DNA of 45,827 nucleotides from Candidatus Altimarinota bacterium (GTDB lineage: Bacteria; Patescibacteriota; Gracilibacteria; CAIRYL01; GCA-016699755). Below are positions 43,164 to 45,827 of the stretch, piece by piece. The stretch is from contig JAOARU010000016.1 in assembly GCA_025210675.1 (NCBI GenBank), positions 1 to 45,827 of the forward strand, given 5' to 3'. The notes under the pieces are model-generated. The model saw only the letters and a program-made list of their open reading frames with translations. It ran no database searches and was not told where the DNA came from. Positions within the stretch are counted from its first letter, which is position 1. Every line of letters begins with the position of its first letter. A program made the position numbers and the translations under genes.

Positions 43164-45206
43164 ACTACTATCTTTTTTTCTTTTTAACTCTCTTTTTAAG
43201 CCTTCATTAAAATCATCAAAATCATTTTGATCTATATATTCTTCAGCATATTTACGAGCCAAAGAAATCACTCTAGCATCAAAAAGTGAAGCCATTTTTA
43301 AATCAGGAAGACCGCTCTGCCTGAGTCCAAATATTTCCCCTGCACCTCTTAATTGCATATCTATTTCAGCCAAATGAAACCCAGAAGAATGCTTTTCCAT
43401 GGCTTTTAGGCGTTCAGAAGCACCCTTATCCTCTGACACAAGAAGAAAGCAATAACTCTGCATATCACTCCTTCCAACACGCCCCCTAAACTGATGAAGT
43501 TGTGCCAATCCAAATCTCTCAGCACTCTCAATTATAATAAATGTTGCATTTTTAATATCGACTCCTACCTCCACAACAGCAGTTGAAACCAATATATCAT
43601 ACTCCCCCTTCGAGAATTTATCCATTGTTTGCTTTTTTTCCTTGGAGTTCATTTTACCATGCAAAAGCGCCAATTTTAAATCAGGAAATACATCTTTTTT
43701 AAGCCTTTCAAATTCTTCTACTGCTGATTTTGCCACTATTGCATCTGAGCCTTCTACAAGCGGACAAATGATAAAACCCTGACGGCCCTTATCAAGCTCA
43801 CTCCTCACAAATTGCTCCATGTTACGTCTTGTGGGGCCTTTGATGATTTTTGTAATAATTGTCTTTCTGCCCTTTGGTAGTTCGGGTATTACTGATAGAT
43901 CCTGATCACCAAAAGCCACAATAGCAAGAGTCCTGGGTATAGGAGTTGCAGTCATCTGGAGCACATGAGGATAAGCACCTTTAAACAATTTTTCTCTTTG
44001 TTCAACTCCAAATCTATGCTGCTCATCAATAATACAAAATCCAAGATCATGAAAAATAACATCATCTTGAATCAAGGCATGTGTACCAATAATTATATCA
44101 ACCTCACCTTTTCTGAGCCCCTCTAAAATTTCACCTCTTTTTTTGCCTTTTACACTACCAGTCAAAAGCTCTACTCTGATATTTTTGTCAAATTTTTCAG
44201 CAAACTCACTCACTCCTTTAAAATGCTGATTAGCAAGCACCTCAGTTGGAGCAAGTATTGCCACCTGAAAACTATTTCTAATAATCGGCAAACTAGATGC
44301 AAATGCCACAACAGTCTTGCCAGAACCAACATCACCCTCTAACAACCTAACCATTGGAAAATCCCCCTCAAAATCTCTCAATATTTCAAAAAGAGCTACC
44401 TTTTGCCCATCTGTTAGCGTAAAAGGCAGTGTTGCAAAAAATTGCTTTTGTAAATCAGCATCAAGCGGAATTTTCTTACTCTTGCCTTGAGTTTTAGATT
44501 GATGATTTTTCTTCCTTAAAAGCCCCGAAATCTGCAAAACGAAAAGCTCTTCAAAAGCTAATGTCTTTTTTGCTTTTTCTAATTTTTCATCAGATGAAGG
44601 AAAATGGATCTCAGCAACAGCTTCATCTTTGTGTAAAAAATCCTCATTTTTAATTATCTTTTCAGGAATAACATCATCAAAAGACTTTCTAAGATCCAAT
44701 AATTCAAAAATCTTTTTACGAAGCCAATCAGAGCTCAGCTTGTCGTGCTCTCTGTAAATCGGCGAAATTCTTCCAAGATGAACCATAGAATCGGCCAATT
44801 CCTCAAAAGAAGGCGACATCATGCTTATTTTTCCAAAGCTCAGCTTGCATTTACCTGACACCAGCACTTTGCGATTTAAGGGAAGTGTGTTTTTTAAATA
44901 TCTCTGATTAAACCACACACATTCAAGCAAATTGCCATCATCATCTTGAAAAATAGCTTTTACAAGACTTTTACCTGTTTTTGTTCGCTCTTGTTTAACC
45001 TCTTTAAATACACCTTGAAGCAGATTTTTTTCATCAGCCCTAAGCTCATGAATCTTTTTTATCTGAGTTTGTGACTCATAATCTCTCGGATAATACAAAA
45101 GCAGATCACCAAAGGTAAAAATGCCCATCTCATTTAAGAGATCTATCCTATCTTTTGTTGTTGAGAGAATATTTGCTATTGGTGTTTTTAAATCAAATTT
45201 TTTCAT
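43149..45206 (-). CDS. recG: ATP-dependent DNA helicase RecG
   Basis: 685 residues, normal length. The N-terminal wedge/OB domain has GIFTFGDLLLYYPRDYES. The helicase core has LLEGDVGSGKTVVAFA (Walker A, about residue 290), APTEVLANQHF (Ia), IIDEQHRFGVEQREKL (DEQH box), QMTATPIPRTLA (III) and QLHQFRGRVGRS (VI); it closes with the RecG-specific GLRQSGLPDLKMA (TRG-like) region. It reverses stalled forks and branch-migrates Holliday junctions. The start overlaps the PilZ gene stop (TAATG). Confidence 0.96.
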   Translation of the reverse strand: MKKFDLKTPIANILSTTKDRIDLLNEMGIFTFGDLLLYYPRDYESQTQIKKIHELRADEKNLLQGVFKEVKQERTKTGKSLVKAIFQDDDGNLLECVWFNQRYLKNTLPLNRKVLVSGKCKLSFGKISMMSPSFEELADSMVHLGRISPIYREHDKLSSDWLRKKIFELLDLRKSFDDVIPEKIIKNEDFLHKDEAVAEIHFPSSDEKLEKAKKTLAFEELFVLQISGLLRKKNHQSKTQGKSKKIPLDADLQKQFFATLPFTLTDGQKVALFEILRDFEGDFPMVRLLEGDVGSGKTVVAFASSLPIIRNSFQVAILAPTEVLANQHFKGVSEFAEKFDKNIRVELLTGSVKGKKRGEILEGLRKGEVDIIIGTHALIQDDVIFHDLGFCIIDEQHRFGVEQREKLFKGAYPHVLQMTATPIPRTLAIVAFGDQDLSVIPELPKGRKTIITKIIKGPTRRNMEQFVRSELDKGRQGFIICPLVEGSDAIVAKSAVEEFERLKKDVFPDLKLALLHGKMNSKEKKQTMDKFSKGEYDILVSTAVVEVGVDIKNATFIIIESAERFGLAQLHQFRGRVGRSDMQSYCFLLVSEDKGASERLKAMEKHSSGFHLAEIDMQLRGAGEIFGLRQSGLPDLKMASLFDARVISLARKYAEEYIDQNDFDDFNEGLKRELKRKKDSSLKRI

Positions 45207-45808
45207 TAAATTACACTTTCTGGATCATTTTTCTTTGCCTTCATGCGTATCACTTCAATTAAAGACTCTTTTATGTCATCAAATATTTCAAATTTAAAAG
45301 CGACATGTAGTTTTCCATCTGGATACCGAAAAATCCTAACTACTCTTGATGGCAAAACAATGGCATCCTGATCGGCATCTACATTCAGCCTAATGCTTAT
45401 AATGTCATCAACTACATAGTCAAATTGATTAACAATCAAGCTCAAGCCTGTTGCCGATATATTATTAATATAATATTTTAAACTTTCTTTATCCTCAAGT
45501 GCTTTATCCTCAATTACAAAATACAAAACAGGGTAGCCACATCTTTTAATAGTATCTTCACTATACTCATCAACATTTTGAAAACAACTTAACCTTCTAT
45601 AGGATCTTTCATGATAAGGAGTGGCTTGCTCATCAGGATTAAAACTAGCCACCAGAGCATTAACCTGTTTTCTAGACTCCCTAACAGCAACGTTGATTTT
45701 AAACATTTGACCATCTTCCTCAAAAACCAATAAAACATCATTGTCATGATCATTGGGCATAAATCTATCTATTCTCAAAGCAGCAGTATTAGTGCCAACA
45801 ACCATCAT
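45206..45808 (-). CDS. PilZ-domain protein (possible 5'-truncation at window edge)
   Basis: 200 residues from ATG 45808. The frame stays open upstream to the right end of the window (A-I-N-T-R-V before the ATG-ATG), so the true start could lie outside. An N-terminal YcgR-N-like beta domain (~1-85) precedes a PilZ domain: RSYRR (an RxxxR pair at ~68-72), then NNISATGLSL (the (D/N)xSxxG motif), then VLPSRVVRIFRYPDGKLHVAFKFEIFDDI. These motifs bind cyclic-di-GMP in known PilZ proteins. The neighbouring recG suggests co-transcription without functional meaning. No active GGDEF enzyme is found in the window; a degenerate one is at 7352-8614. Confidence 0.75.
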   Translation of the reverse strand: MMVVGTNTAALRIDRFMPNDHDNDVLLVFEEDGQMFKINVAVRESRKQVNALVASFNPDEQATPYHERSYRRLSCFQNVDEYSEDTIKRCGYPVLYFVIEDKALEDKESLKYYINNISATGLSLIVNQFDYVVDDIISIRLNVDADQDAIVLPSRVVRIFRYPDGKLHVAFKFEIFDDIKESLIEVIRMKAKKNDPESVI

Positions 45809-45827
45809 AACCCGAGTATTAATAGCA

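Overview
The window is a contiguous, AT-rich (roughly two-thirds A+T by eye), gene-dense bacterial chromosome segment. It has no rRNA, tRNA, transposase, phage or CRISPR signature. The style fits a Patescibacteria/CPR genome, most likely a Peregrinibacteria-like lineage. The reasons are many large secreted proteins of unknown function, a VirB2/TrbC-like membrane protein, a secreted beta-rich surface protein, shortened enzymes (pyruvate kinase without its C-terminal domain, MurF without its N-terminal domain, a stand-alone 5'-3' exonuclease) and almost no Shine-Dalgarno sequences. TGA is used as a real stop (recF, murF, hisB, ybeY and others), which argues against the TGA=Gly code of Gracilibacteria/Absconditabacteria. 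The taxonomic call is inference.

Layout. 1-2.4 kb (minus strand): a surface-protein cluster with a beta-rich secreted protein driven by a consensus promoter and a ~214-nt leader, a DUF916-like membrane-anchored partner, and a truncated IPT/TIG-like secreted protein. 2.4-2.96 kb is the only long non-coding stretch. 3-10.8 kb: housekeeping and envelope genes (purB, a CPA2 antiporter, yggS, a truncated pyk, a PAS/degenerate-GGDEF protein, recF and a murF-like ligase). 10.9-22.6 kb: unknown proteins (a lipoprotein, a 1126-aa charged helical protein, a 371-aa helical protein) and a 2101-aa alpha-2-macroglobulin with an intact CIEQ thioester. 22.6-26.5 kb: a HAD phosphatase, a rubredoxin-superoxide reductase fusion, a LOG-like protein, ybeY, a 5'-3' exonuclease and half of a starch-synthase-like glycosyltransferase. 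26.7-31.2 kb: an operon purE-hisB-hisH-hisA-hisF-hisIE plus a small membrane protein. 31.2-37.9 kb: an envelope locus of a duplicated VirB2/TrbC-like protein, two beta-sandwich surface proteins and, divergently, a 1236-aa Cys-rich secreted protein. 37.9-45.8 kb: an ABC exporter, a small zinc-ribbon protein overlapping nadC, miaB, an SLH-domain protein, recG and a PilZ protein running off the window edge.

How the genes work together. The his operon supplies IGP synthase (HisHF), the IGP dehydratase/histidinol-phosphate phosphatase (HisB) and the PR-AMP/PR-ATP steps (HisIE, HisA). hisG, hisD and hisC are missing from this operon. An animal-type (class II) PurE is translationally coupled to hisB. 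HisHF releases AICAR, which is also a purine intermediate made by PurB, so purine and histidine metabolism meet here. Promoters are sigma70-like (TTGACA/TATAAT, 16-18 bp spacers) with short A-rich leaders and little sign of SD pairing; purB and perhaps miaB look leaderless. The clearest SD-like sequence I noticed lies before a 10-codon reading frame in the leader of the surface-protein gene.
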